From JAHECE01 sp963780675 (GTDB lineage Bacteria; Actinomycetota; Actinomycetes; Actinomycetales; JAHECE01): a stretch of 64,000 nt of DNA. Below, piece by piece: positions 8,873 to 17,622 of the stretch. Numbering within the stretch: the first letter of the stretch is position 1; the number at the start of each line of letters is the position of its first letter. A model generated the notes under the pieces. That model searched no databases. It was not told where the DNA came from and worked only from the letters and a program-made list of their open reading frames with translations. The stretch is taken from the NCBI GenBank assembly GCA_963780675.1, contig CAWACR010000010.1:558001-622000 (forward strand). Reading direction: 5' to 3'. A program made the translations under genes and the position numbers.

Positions 8873-11800
8873 TTATGGCGCGACGATGCCCCAGACCTCG
8901 ATCTCGGCCAGGCCGACGTTCTCGGTGCCCGAACTCACCGACGTCACCGTGAACCGGACCGAGGTCACCGTCCGCGCGCTGAAGGTGACCGTGGTGGCCG
9001 AGCCGTTGTTGTTGAGGCTCCCCACGCTCACCGAGGAGCCGTCGGAGAAGGTGAGAGTGCCGCCGGTGGCCTGGTCCACCGTGTTCGGACGGTCGTACAG
9101 CACCACCCGATCGGTCGTCACCGGGTTCGCCCACACCAGCTGCAGCCACGCTCCGGCACCCTGGCCCAGGCTCGACCACTCCTTGCTGGCGTCGGTCGGG
9201 TAACCCAGGAGCGATCCGTCGACCGCCCTGATCGCGAGCGAGCCCTCTGCCGTGTCCTGCGAGGACGCCGTCACCGTCGGGCTTGCCGTCCGCGCCAGGT
9301 TCGACGCACTCGCTGTGCTCACGGCAATCACGACGGTGTCGGCGGGGCTGTTGACCTTCCCGTCGTTCACCGTCAGGGAAAACGTCAGCGTGCCCGCCGT
9401 GGTCGGGGCCGTGAACGTCGGCTTGGCCACGGTCGCGCTCGACAACGTCACGGCCGTGCCACCGGTCTGCGACCACGCGTACGTCAACGGATCACCGTTC
9501 ACATCGCTGCTGCCCGACCCGTCGAGAGTGACCGCTGCCCCCGTCGTGACGGCCCGGTCCGAGCCCGCGTTCGCCACCGGAGCCACGTTCCCCGTCGCAG
9601 CGGTGCCCCAGACCTCGATCTCGGCCAGGCCGACGTTCGCCGTGGCCGAGCTCACGGACGTGATGTTCAGCCGGAGGCTCGTCACGGTGCGGGCGGTGAA
9701 CGTCACCGTCGTCCCCGCCCCGGCGTTGTTCAACGAACCCACCGCCACGGAAGAACCGTCCGAAAAGGCCAGGTTCCCACCCGTGATCTGGTCGTTGGTG
9801 TTCGGCCGGTCATACAGAACCACCCGGTTGATCGTGACCGGCGAAGCCCAGGTCAGCTGGAGCCAGCTACCGGCTTTGCCCCCCACCGTCGCCCACTCCT
9901 TGGTGTAGTCCACCGGGTGACCGAGCGTCGAACCGTCCACCGCCTTCGCCGCCGTCTGCGTCGTCGACGTGTTCTGCGACGACGCCGTCACCATCGGACC
10001 CGCCGTCCGCGCCACGTTGACCTGTGTCGGAGTCATCACCGTGATCTGGACGGCATCCGCCGTGCTGCCCACCTCCCCGTCGTTCACGAGGAGGGAGAAC
10101 GTCAGCGTGCCCGCCGTGGTCGGGGCCGTGAACGTCGGCTTGACAGCAGTCGCGCTCGACAACGTCACGGCCGTGCCACCCGTCTGCGACCACGCGTACG
10201 TCAACGGATCACCATCCGGGTCAGCGCTACCCGACCCGTCGAGAGTCACCGACGCCCCCGTCGCCACGTTCTGGTCCGCCCCGGCGCTGGACGTCGGCGG
10301 CTGGTTGGGCGGCACGCTCACGCTGATCTGGACGGCATCCGCTGTACTGCCCACCTCCCCGTCGTTCACGAGGAGGGAGAACGTCAGCGTGCCCGCCGTG
10401 GTCGGGGCCGTGAACGTCGGCTTGACAGCAGTCGCGCTCGACAACGTCACGGCCGTGCCACCCGTCTGCGACCACGCGTACGTCAACGGATCACCATCCG
10501 GGTCAGCGCTACCCGACCCGTCGAGAGTCACCGACGCCCCCGTCGCCACGTTCTGGTCGGGCCCAGCATTCGCCGTCGGCGGCTGGTTCGGCGCCGGCGT
10601 GGTGACCGTGATGACGACGGAGTCCGCCGCGCTGTCGACCTTCCCGTCGTTCACGACGAGGGAGAACGTCAGCGTGTCCGCCGTGTTCGGGGCCGTGAAC
10701 GTCGGCTTGACAGCAGTCGCGCTCGACAACGTCACGGCCGTGCCACCCGTCTGACTCCAGGCGTAGGTCAACGGGTCGCCGTTGGGATCGGAGCTGCCGG
10801 AACCATCGAGCGTCACCAGCGTCCCCGTGTCCACGCCCCTGTCCGGGCCTGCGTTCGCCGTCGGGGGCTGGTTCACCGGCGGCGCGTTCACGGTGATGAC
10901 GACCGAGTCCGCCGCGCTGTCGACCTTCCCGTCGTTCACCGTCAGGGAGAACGTCAGCGTGCCCGCCGTGGTCGGTGCCGTGAACGTCGGCTTGGCCACG
11001 GTCGCGCTCGACAACGTCACGGCCGTGCCACCGGTCTGCGACCACGCGTACGTCAACGGATCACCGTTCGCGTCGCTGCTGCCCGACCCGTCGAGAGTGA
11101 CCGCTGCCCCCGTCGTGACGGCCCGGTCCGAGCCCGCGTTCGCCACCGGAGCGAGGTTGGTCGTGCCCCAGACCTCGATCTCGGCCAGGCCGACGTTTGC
11201 CGTGGCCGAGCTCACGGACGTGATGTTCAGCCGGAGGCTCGTCACGGTGCGGGCGGTGAACGTCACCGTCGTCCCCGCCCCGGCGTTGTTCAACGAACCC
11301 ACCGCCACGGAAGAACCGTCCGAAAAGGCCAGGTTCCCACCCGTGATCTGGTCGTTGGTGTTCGGCCGGTCATACAGAACCACCCGGTTGATCGTGACCG
11401 GCGAAGCCCAGGTCAGCTGGAGCCAGCTACCGGCTTTGCCCCCCACCGTCGCCCACTCCTTGGTGTAGTCCACCGGGTGACCGAGCGTCGAACCGTCCAC
11501 CGCCTTCGCCGCCGTCTGCGTCGTCGACGTGTTCTGCGACGACGCCGTCACCGTCGTACCCGCCGTCCGCGCCACGTTCGTGGTCCCCGCCGCGTTGGCG
11601 ACGATGGACACAGTGTCCGCCGCGCTCGTGTTGGCCGCGTCCTTGACGACGAGAGAGAACGTGAGCGTGCCCGCCGTGGCCGGGGCCGTGAAGGTGGGCT
11701 TGGCCACGGTCGGGCTCGACAACGTCACGGCCGTGCCACCGGTCTGCGTCCAGGAGTACGTCAGCGGATCGCCGTTGGGGTCGCTGCTCCCTGACCCGTC

Positions 11801-13207
11801 GAGGGTCACCGCCGCCCCCGTCGCCACGTCCTGGTCCGGCCCGGCGTTCGCCGTCGGTACCTGGTCGCTGGCTGGCATGTTGCCGTACACCTCGAGCTCG
11901 GCGAGGCCGACGTTCGCTGTCGAGGAGCTGACCGAGGTCACGTTCAGCCGGATGCTCGTGGTCGAGCGCGGCGCGAAGCCGATGCTCACGCCTGCGCCGT
12001 TGTTCACAAGAGAGGGGACGTTCACCGTCGAGCCGTCGGAGAAGACGAGGGTGCCACCGGTGATCTGGTCGCTGGTGTTGGGCCGGTCGTACAGCACCAC
12101 GCCGTTGATGGTCTTGGCGCTGGAGAACGAGAGCTGGATCCAGCTACCGGCCTTGCCGCCCGAGGTGGACCATTCCTTGCTCGAGTCGACCGGAGCGCCG
12201 AGCGCATATCCGTCGATCGCCTTGGCGGGGCCCTGGTTCGAAGCAGCGGAGGACGCCGTAGCCGTGACGCCCGAGCCGCGGGCCACGTTGCCGGTGGACT
12301 CGGTCCCGTTGATGTACTGCCGGGCCAACCACACGGACTCCTGCGTACCCGGGCACCCGTCCAGGCACGCGTCCTCGTCGTAGTCGGCGTACGTGACGAA
12401 CGCGCTGCGCTTGGCCGACAGGTCCGTACCGGACACGTTCGCCGCGAGGCTCGCGACCGAGTACCCCCGGTAGCCGGTGAACGTGTGCGCCGAGGCGTAG
12501 TTCTGGTGGGCCGAGCGCGCGTACAGAGCCGACACCGTGTGGTCGGTGTGCTCACTCCCGGTCAAGGACTCGTTCCAGTCCTGCGCGCGGACGCTCGTCG
12601 GAAGGAAGTCCGTCATCAGTTCGGTCAGCGTCGTTCGCAGGCTGGTGCTCGAGTAGCTTGCCGACCCGTCGACGGCTGTGATCGAGGAGATCGTGCCCTG
12701 CCACAGCTTCTTGAGGCTCTGGTACCCGTAGGCGGAGGACCCCGTGCCGAGCGGCATCCCGTCCGGAAGGCGTAAGAACACCACCGACACGGTCGGCTTC
12801 GCATTCAGCGTCTGCATCCGGATCGACTTGCCCGACACCCCGGCGTCCGACGTGGTCCACGAGTTGGAGACGCCCGCCATCTGGGCGTAGGCGGCTCGGA
12901 CACCGCCCTCGCGGCTGCTCCAGTACGACTGACCGGCGCCGGCGTCGCCCGCGGTGATGTACACGGTCCGGACGCACCGCCCGCCCTGAAGGTCGTGCAG
13001 GAGGTCAGGACTCTGGAAGATCAGGTCGTCGTCGGTGTGCGCTACGACATTGAGCGTCCCACCGTAGCAACTCGCGGCCGACGCCGGACCTGCGACCAAA
13101 GCCGTCAGTCCTGCGAGCGCGGCGAGCCCGACGAGCGCGACCACGAGCCAGCGCGACAGGCCTTCGACCACAGGCTTCGACCGGCGGCGCGGTGCTCGGT
13201 GGTCCAT
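8873..13207 (-). CDS. secreted PIG-L family deacetylase with discoidin and PKD-like repeats
   Basis: A 1444-residue secreted protein. Signal peptide about residues 15-43 (ending ASA-ASC). The PIG-L deacetylase-like domain spans about 45-300, with NVVAHTDDDLIF near its start and EHTDH later as likely metal ligands. Next, in order: discoidin (about 302-442), PKD-like, discoidin (542-681), four PKD-like in tandem (690-1060), discoidin (1062-1201), PKD-like, discoidin (1305-1444). PIG-L enzymes remove N-acetyl groups from amino sugars; the appended domains suggest polysaccharide or surface binding (inference). ATG at 13207 has GGGAGG seven bases upstream; an upstream in-frame start would add 37 unlikely residues. 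Copies of the modules are nearly identical at DNA level. Confidence 0.88.
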   Translation of the reverse strand: MDHRAPRRRSKPVVEGLSRWLVVALVGLAALAGLTALVAGPASAASCYGGTLNVVAHTDDDLIFQSPDLLHDLQGGRCVRTVYITAGDAGAGQSYWSSREGGVRAAYAQMAGVSNSWTTSDAGVSGKSIRMQTLNAKPTVSVVFLRLPDGMPLGTGSSAYGYQSLKKLWQGTISSITAVDGSASYSSTSLRTTLTELMTDFLPTSVRAQDWNESLTGSEHTDHTVSALYARSAHQNYASAHTFTGYRGYSVASLAANVSGTDLSAKRSAFVTYADYDEDACLDGCPGTQESVWLARQYINGTESTGNVARGSGVTATASSAASNQGPAKAIDGYALGAPVDSSKEWSTSGGKAGSWIQLSFSSAKTINGVVLYDRPNTSDQITGGTLVFSDGSTVNVPSLVNNGAGVSIGFAPRSTTSIRLNVTSVSSSTANVGLAELEVYGNMPASDQVPTANAGPDQDVATGAAVTLDGSGSSDPNGDPLTYSWTQTGGTAVTLSSPTVAKPTFTAPATAGTLTFSLVVKDAANTSAADTVSIVANAAGTTNVARTAGTTVTASSQNTSTTQTAAKAVDGSTLGHPVDYTKEWATVGGKAGSWLQLTWASPVTINRVVLYDRPNTNDQITGGNLAFSDGSSVAVGSLNNAGAGTTVTFTARTVTSLRLNITSVSSATANVGLAEIEVWGTTNLAPVANAGSDRAVTTGAAVTLDGSGSSDANGDPLTYAWSQTGGTAVTLSSATVAKPTFTAPTTAGTLTFSLTVNDGKVDSAADSVVITVNAPPVNQPPTANAGPDRGVDTGTLVTLDGSGSSDPNGDPLTYAWSQTGGTAVTLSSATAVKPTFTAPNTADTLTFSLVVNDGKVDSAADSVVITVTTPAPNQPPTANAGPDQNVATGASVTLDGSGSADPDGDPLTYAWSQTGGTAVTLSSATAVKPTFTAPTTAGTLTFSLLVNDGEVGSTADAVQISVSVPPNQPPTSSAGADQNVATGASVTLDGSGSADPDGDPLTYAWSQTGGTAVTLSSATAVKPTFTAPTTAGTLTFSLLVNDGEVGSTADAVQITVMTPTQVNVARTAGPMVTASSQNTSTTQTAAKAVDGSTLGHPVDYTKEWATVGGKAGSWLQLTWASPVTINRVVLYDRPNTNDQITGGNLAFSDGSSVAVGSLNNAGAGTTVTFTARTVTSLRLNITSVSSATANVGLAEIEVWGTAATGNVAPVANAGSDRAVTTGAAVTLDGSGSSDVNGDPLTYAWSQTGGTAVTLSSATVAKPTFTAPTTAGTLTFSLTVNDGKVNSPADTVVIAVSTASASNLARTASPTVTASSQDTAEGSLAIRAVDGSLLGYPTDASKEWSSLGQGAGAWLQLVWANPVTTDRVVLYDRPNTVDQATGGTLTFSDGSSVSVGSLNNNGSATTVTFSARTVTSVRFTVTSVSSGTENVGLAEIEVWGIVAP
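9603..10018 (-). repeat. discoidin-module repeat, copy A
   Basis: 416 bases that match 11163-11578 with only three mismatches (offset exactly 1560). The unit encodes the third discoidin-like domain of the PIG-L protein. Identity extends through silent sites, which points to recent duplication or gene conversion. Confidence 0.95.
10042..10558 (-). repeat. 282-bp tandem PKD-domain repeat
   Basis: Positions 10042-10276 and 10324-10558 match over 235 bases with two mismatches, at a period of 282 bp (94 codons, one PKD-like domain). The flanking PKD units at about 10600-10860 and 10870-11150 are more diverged members of the same array. Confidence 0.92.
11163..11578 (-). repeat. discoidin-module repeat, copy B
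   Basis: Second copy of the 416-base unit at 9603-10018, encoding the second discoidin-like domain of the same protein. Confidence 0.95.
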
Positions 13208-13372
13208 CGACAGGCCTCCCTCGACAGGTCGTGGGGAGTTCGACTTCCCCGGAGCGTGGCATCGACATCTAAAAGAATGCCCCGGTCCCGTTTCCGACCT
13301 GTTTCCCCCGCCCATCATGCTACCGGTCGCGCACTACCGCATCCGGGCAGGTGACGGGAGGTAGGAGGGCCG

Positions 13373-14377
13373 CTACGCCGCCCGATCGACCAGAGCCGCC
13401 GCGAGAGCTGCCAGGGAGTCCTTCACCACACCGTCCGGCAGCAGCGCGATCTCGCCGACCGCCTCCAGCGCCAGTGCCGCGGCCCGCTCGCGCGTCTGCG
13501 TCACGACCGGGTGCGCCCGCAGCGCCGCGACGGCCTCGGCCAGCGCGCCGTCGTCGGACAGGTCGCCGTCGAGGAGCGCCACCAACGCCCGGTCGGCCGC
13601 GGCCGCCCCTGGGCCGGCCGCCAGCGCGCGCAGGAGCAGCACCGGCATGGTCGGGACGTGCTCCCGCAGGTCCGTGCCCGGGGTCTTCCCGGACTGCCCG
13701 CCGTCGGAGGCGAGGTCGATCACGTCGTCCGCCAGCTGGAACGCCACGCCCACCTTTTCGCCGTACCTGGCCAGCGCCTCCACCTGCGCCGGGTCGACGC
13801 CGGAGAACATCGCACCGAACCGCGCGCACGTCGAGATCAGCGAGGCGGTCTTGTCGGCGAGGACGCCGAGGTAGTGCTCCAGCGGGTCGACGTCCGCGCC
13901 GGGCCCGAGGGTCTCGTGGAGCTGCCCGAGGCAGAGCCGCTCGAAGGTCTGCGCCTGGATCAGCACCGCGTCCGGGCCCAGCTCGGACACGAGCCTGGAG
14001 GCGCGCGCGAACAGCACGTCGCCCGTGATGATCGCCACCGAGTTGCCCCACACCTCATGGGCGGCAGGTGTGCCGCGACGCATCGGGGCGGAGTCCATGA
14101 CGTCGTCGTGGTAAAGCGAGGCCAGGTGGGTGAGCTCGACGGCGGCCGCGGCCTTGACCACGAACTCGTTGGTCCCGCTGCCGAGCTGCGCCGCCAGGAG
14201 GGTCAGGGCGGGCCGCAGCCGCTTGCCCCCGGCGTCCACGAGGTGCCGCGACGCGGCGTCGACGAGCGGATCGGTGTGGCTCACCGCGGAACGAAGCTCG
14301 GCCTCCACCCGACCGAGGCCCTCCGCGATCGCGGCCTCGAGGCCGGGATCGCCGAGGGGGAAGGAGAGAGGGCTCAC
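13373..14377 (-). CDS. grcC: polyprenyl diphosphate synthase for the menaquinone tail
   Basis: A 334-residue all-trans polyprenyl diphosphate synthase that condenses isopentenyl diphosphate onto an allylic primer, here most likely to make the menaquinone side chain. Both aspartate-rich motifs are present: YHDDVMDSAPMRRG (about residue 89) and QLADDVIDLASD (about 215), with GGKRLRP near residue 52. The GTG start overlaps the nuoN stop (GTGA), so it is the last gene of the complex I operon. That position next to nuo and near the men genes supports menaquinone over other isoprenoids. Product chain length cannot be read from the sequence. Confidence 0.92.
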   Translation of the reverse strand: MSPLSFPLGDPGLEAAIAEGLGRVEAELRSAVSHTDPLVDAASRHLVDAGGKRLRPALTLLAAQLGSGTNEFVVKAAAAVELTHLASLYHDDVMDSAPMRRGTPAAHEVWGNSVAIITGDVLFARASRLVSELGPDAVLIQAQTFERLCLGQLHETLGPGADVDPLEHYLGVLADKTASLISTCARFGAMFSGVDPAQVEALARYGEKVGVAFQLADDVIDLASDGGQSGKTPGTDLREHVPTMPVLLLRALAAGPGAAAADRALVALLDGDLSDDGALAEAVAALRAHPVVTQTRERAAALALEAVGEIALLPDGVVKDSLAALAAALVDRAA

Positions 14378-15951
14378 GGAATGAATCTAGCCGCCTCGGC
14401 CGCAAGGTCCAGCACGGGCCCCGGGAGTACCCCGAGCACGATCGTGCCGACCGCGGCGACGGCGATGGCCACGGCGGACAGGCCCTCGGACGTCACGACC
14501 GTGGTCGCCTCCCCCTCGGGCGCAGTGAAGAACATCAGCACGATGAGGCGGACGTAGAAGAAGGCCGCCACGGCGCTCGCCAGCACGCCGACCACGACCA
14601 GGGCGACGGCCCCGCCCTCCGCCGCGGCCGAGAACACCGAGAACTTCCCGATGAAGCCGGCCGTGAGCGGGATCCCCGCGAAGGACAGGAGGAACAGCGC
14701 GAAAGCGACCGCCACGCCGGGGTTGCGGCGCCCGAGGCCCGCCCACTGGGCGATGTGCGTGGCCTCGCCCGTGACGTTGCCCTCGGCGTCGCGCTCGCGC
14801 ACGAGGGTCACGACACCGAAGGCGCCGATGGTCGCGAGCCCGTATGCGACCAAGTAGAAGAGCACGCTCGAGACGCCCTGCTGTACGAGGGAGAAGACGC
14901 CGATCAGCAGGAAGCCGGCGTGCGCGATCGAGGAGTAGGCGAGCATCCGCTTGATGTCCGTCTGGACCAGGGCGATGACGGTCCCGACCGCCACCGTCAG
15001 GACCGCCACGCCCCACAGCACCATCTGGAGGTCCCACACGAGCCCCGGCATCACGACGTACACGACGCGCAGGAGCGCCCCGAACGCGGCGACCTTGGTG
15101 CAGGCCGCCATGAAGCCGGTGATCGGGGTGGGCGCGCCCTGGTAGACGTCCGGGGTCCACGCGTGGAAGGGCACGGCGCCGACCTTGAACAGCAGCCCCA
15201 CGAGCACGAGGAGCAGGCCGGCGAGCAGCAGGCCGTCCATGCCGCTGGTCAGCAGGATGGCCTGCGAGATCCCCGTGAGCGAGACCGTGCCCGCGAACCC
15301 GTAGAGGAGCGCGGTACCGAAGAGGAAGAACGCGGAGGCGAAAGCGCCGAGCAGGAAGTACTTCAGCGACGCCTCCTGCGAGAGCAGACGACGGCGCCGC
15401 GCCAGCCCGGAGAGCAGGTACAGCGGGAGGGACAGCACCTCGAGCGCGATGAACATCGTCAGCAGGTCACCCGCGGCCGGGAAGACCATCATTCCGGCGA
15501 CGGCGAACATGACGAGCGGGTAGACCTCGGTCTGCACCAGGCCCGCCCGGCGGACCTGGTCCTCGTAGGGCGAGCCCGGCACGGCGGCGGCCTGGGGCGC
15601 GAACGGGTCCTCGCGCACGCCGGTGCGGTCGGCGATGACGAGGAGGCCGAGGAAGGCGAGGGCCGCGATCGTGGCCTGCGCGAACAGCGCCGGTCCGTCC
15701 TCGATGTAGGCGCCCGCGACGAGCGTCTGGCCACCCGGCGCGTCCGGCGCGGCCACGACCTCCGCCCACAGGACGGCGACGGCGACGAACGACGCCGCCG
15801 TTGCGCCCAGCGCGAGTACCAGCTGGGTGATCCGGCGGTGCCGCCGGGCCACGAACGCCTCGACGAGCATCCCGGTCACGGCGGCCGCGAGCACGATGAC
15901 GACCGGGCTCAGACCGACCCAGTCGATCCCGGGCGGTGCGAACGGGGTCAT
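14374..15951 (-). CDS. nuoN: NADH-quinone oxidoreductase subunit N
   Basis: A 525-residue polytopic membrane protein, one of the three antiporter-like proton-pumping subunits of complex I. The Mrp-type core is visible, with KVGAVPFHAWTPDVYQGAPT and LAYSSIAHAGF carrying the conserved Lys, His and Ser positions. A charged loop, RTGVREDPFAPQAAAVP, lies near residue 115. The ATG at 15951 overlaps the nuoM stop (ATGA), and its own stop overlaps the grcC start. The frame is intact. Confidence 0.96.
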   Translation of the reverse strand: MTPFAPPGIDWVGLSPVVIVLAAAVTGMLVEAFVARRHRRITQLVLALGATAASFVAVAVLWAEVVAAPDAPGGQTLVAGAYIEDGPALFAQATIAALAFLGLLVIADRTGVREDPFAPQAAAVPGSPYEDQVRRAGLVQTEVYPLVMFAVAGMMVFPAAGDLLTMFIALEVLSLPLYLLSGLARRRRLLSQEASLKYFLLGAFASAFFLFGTALLYGFAGTVSLTGISQAILLTSGMDGLLLAGLLLVLVGLLFKVGAVPFHAWTPDVYQGAPTPITGFMAACTKVAAFGALLRVVYVVMPGLVWDLQMVLWGVAVLTVAVGTVIALVQTDIKRMLAYSSIAHAGFLLIGVFSLVQQGVSSVLFYLVAYGLATIGAFGVVTLVRERDAEGNVTGEATHIAQWAGLGRRNPGVAVAFALFLLSFAGIPLTAGFIGKFSVFSAAAEGGAVALVVVGVLASAVAAFFYVRLIVLMFFTAPEGEATTVVTSEGLSAVAIAVAAVGTIVLGVLPGPVLDLAAEAARFIP

Positions 15952-17591
15952 GCGGCACTCCCCTCATCGGCGCCGGCCGGGGCGTCCGGGGCCACGGCGA
16001 CGTCCAGTGCGAACGAGGCCGGGATGGCGACGCCGCCCGGCAGCAGCGCGGCGGTCTCGCCTCCCTGGGTGGGGTCCTCCACGCCGACGACGGCGACCGT
16101 CTGCTCGGCAACGGGCGTCAGGACGTCGAGCGCGGGCGCCGGGTACAGGCCCAGCGCGAGCATCGCCACGACGAGCGGGGCGACGACCCAGCGTTCGCGG
16201 GCTCCGAGGTCCGGGATGGAGGCCAGCCGGTCCTGCACGGGGCCGGTGAAGATCCGCTGGTAGGCCAGCAGGATGTAGAGCGCGGCGATGATCACGCCCG
16301 CGGTGGCGATGACGCCGACGGGCGTGGACCGCGCGTACGAGCCGACCAGCACGAGGAACTCGGGCACGAACCCGCTGAGGCCCGGCAGCGCCACGCTCGC
16401 CAGGCCGGCCACGAGGAAGCTCCCCGCGAGCACCGGTGTCACCCGCTGCATGCCGCCGTAGGAGTGGACGTCCTGGGTACGCCCGCGCGTGGTGAGCATC
16501 CCGCCCACCAGGAAGAGCGCCGCCGTCGACAGGCCGTGGGCGAGCATGTAGAGCGCCGCGCCGGTGGTCGCCGTCGAGGTGAAGACGAAGATGCCCAGCA
16601 CGATGAACCCGAAGTGGGACACCGAGGTGAACGCGACCAGCCGCATGAGGTCGCTCTGGCCGATCGCGACCAGGCCCCCGTAGATGATCGACACGAGGGC
16701 GAGGACGACGACGACGGGCGCCGCCCAGCGCGCCGCGTCCGGGAAGAGCGGCAGGCAGAGGGCGATCATGCCGAACGTCCCGACCTTGTCGAGCACGCCG
16801 ACGAGCAGGGTGGAGGTGCCGGGCGTGGCCTGTTGCGCGGCGTCCGGGAGCCAGGTGTGGACCGGCCACATGGGCGCCTTGATCGCGAACGCGATGAAGA
16901 AGCCCAGGAAGAGCCAGCGCTCGACCCCGGTGGACAGCTCGAGCCCGGTGAGGGAGTCGATGAGGAAGCCCTCGGGGCCACCGGGGCCCTGGACGTAGAG
17001 CGTGACCACGGCGGCGAGCATGAGGAGCCCACCGGCCAAGCTGTAGAGGAGGAACTTCACCGCGGCGTACCGCCGGCGCGGACCGCCGTAGACGCCGATG
17101 AGGAAGTAGACCGGGACGAGCATCGCCTCGAACACGACATAGAAGAGGAAGAGGTCACGGGCCGCGAAGACCGCGATCATCATTGCCTCGAGCGCCAGGA
17201 CGAGAGCCACGTAGCCGGCCTGGCGCCGCGCCTGCTCCTCCGGGTCCCCTTGCGCCTCCGTCCCGCCGTCCGGGTCCCGCCAGGACGAGAGCAGCACGAC
17301 CGGGACGAGGAACGTCGAGAGCAGGACCATGACGAGGCCCAGGCCGTTCACGCCGAGCGCGTAGCTCACCCCGAGGGCGGGGATCCAGGGCTTGGTCTCG
17401 GTGAACTGCTGGGCTCCTGCGTCCGCCACGTCGAATCGAGCCGCCATGGCGACTGCGCCGACGAGCACGACGAGCGAGACCGCGAGGGCCACGGGGCGCG
17501 CGACCCGGCGCAGCGGGGCCACGAGCCACAGGACCACCGCCGCGACGAGCGGGACGACGATCAGGGCCGTGAGCCACGGGAGAGTCTGCAT
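15948..17591 (-). CDS. nuoM: NADH-quinone oxidoreductase subunit M
   Basis: A 547-residue antiporter-like subunit of complex I. Recognisable blocks are VLVPVYFLIGVYGG, KAPMWPVHTWLPDAAQQ and VAFTSVSHFGFIVLG, the family's proton-channel region. I chose the ATG at 17591, with AAAGG about 9 nt upstream; a TTG three codons earlier is possible. About 31 nt separate it from nuoL. The last about 40 residues are a polar Ala/Pro-rich tail. Confidence 0.96.
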   Translation of the reverse strand: MQTLPWLTALIVVPLVAAVVLWLVAPLRRVARPVALAVSLVVLVGAVAMAARFDVADAGAQQFTETKPWIPALGVSYALGVNGLGLVMVLLSTFLVPVVLLSSWRDPDGGTEAQGDPEEQARRQAGYVALVLALEAMMIAVFAARDLFLFYVVFEAMLVPVYFLIGVYGGPRRRYAAVKFLLYSLAGGLLMLAAVVTLYVQGPGGPEGFLIDSLTGLELSTGVERWLFLGFFIAFAIKAPMWPVHTWLPDAAQQATPGTSTLLVGVLDKVGTFGMIALCLPLFPDAARWAAPVVVVLALVSIIYGGLVAIGQSDLMRLVAFTSVSHFGFIVLGIFVFTSTATTGAALYMLAHGLSTAALFLVGGMLTTRGRTQDVHSYGGMQRVTPVLAGSFLVAGLASVALPGLSGFVPEFLVLVGSYARSTPVGVIATAGVIIAALYILLAYQRIFTGPVQDRLASIPDLGARERWVVAPLVVAMLALGLYPAPALDVLTPVAEQTVAVVGVEDPTQGGETAALLPGGVAIPASFALDVAVAPDAPAGADEGSAA

Positions 17592-17622
17592 CGATGCCAA
17601 CCTTTTCCTTCTCCGACCCGGC

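Noticed and set aside
9600..11580. Regular repeats suggesting a CRISPR array
   Set aside because: Repeats are hundreds of bases long, in frame and encode protein domains; there are no short spacers.
8858..11794. 978-codon plus-strand open frame with internal repeats
   Set aside because: Its repeats only mirror the PKD and discoidin DNA repeats of the PIG-L gene on the other strand.
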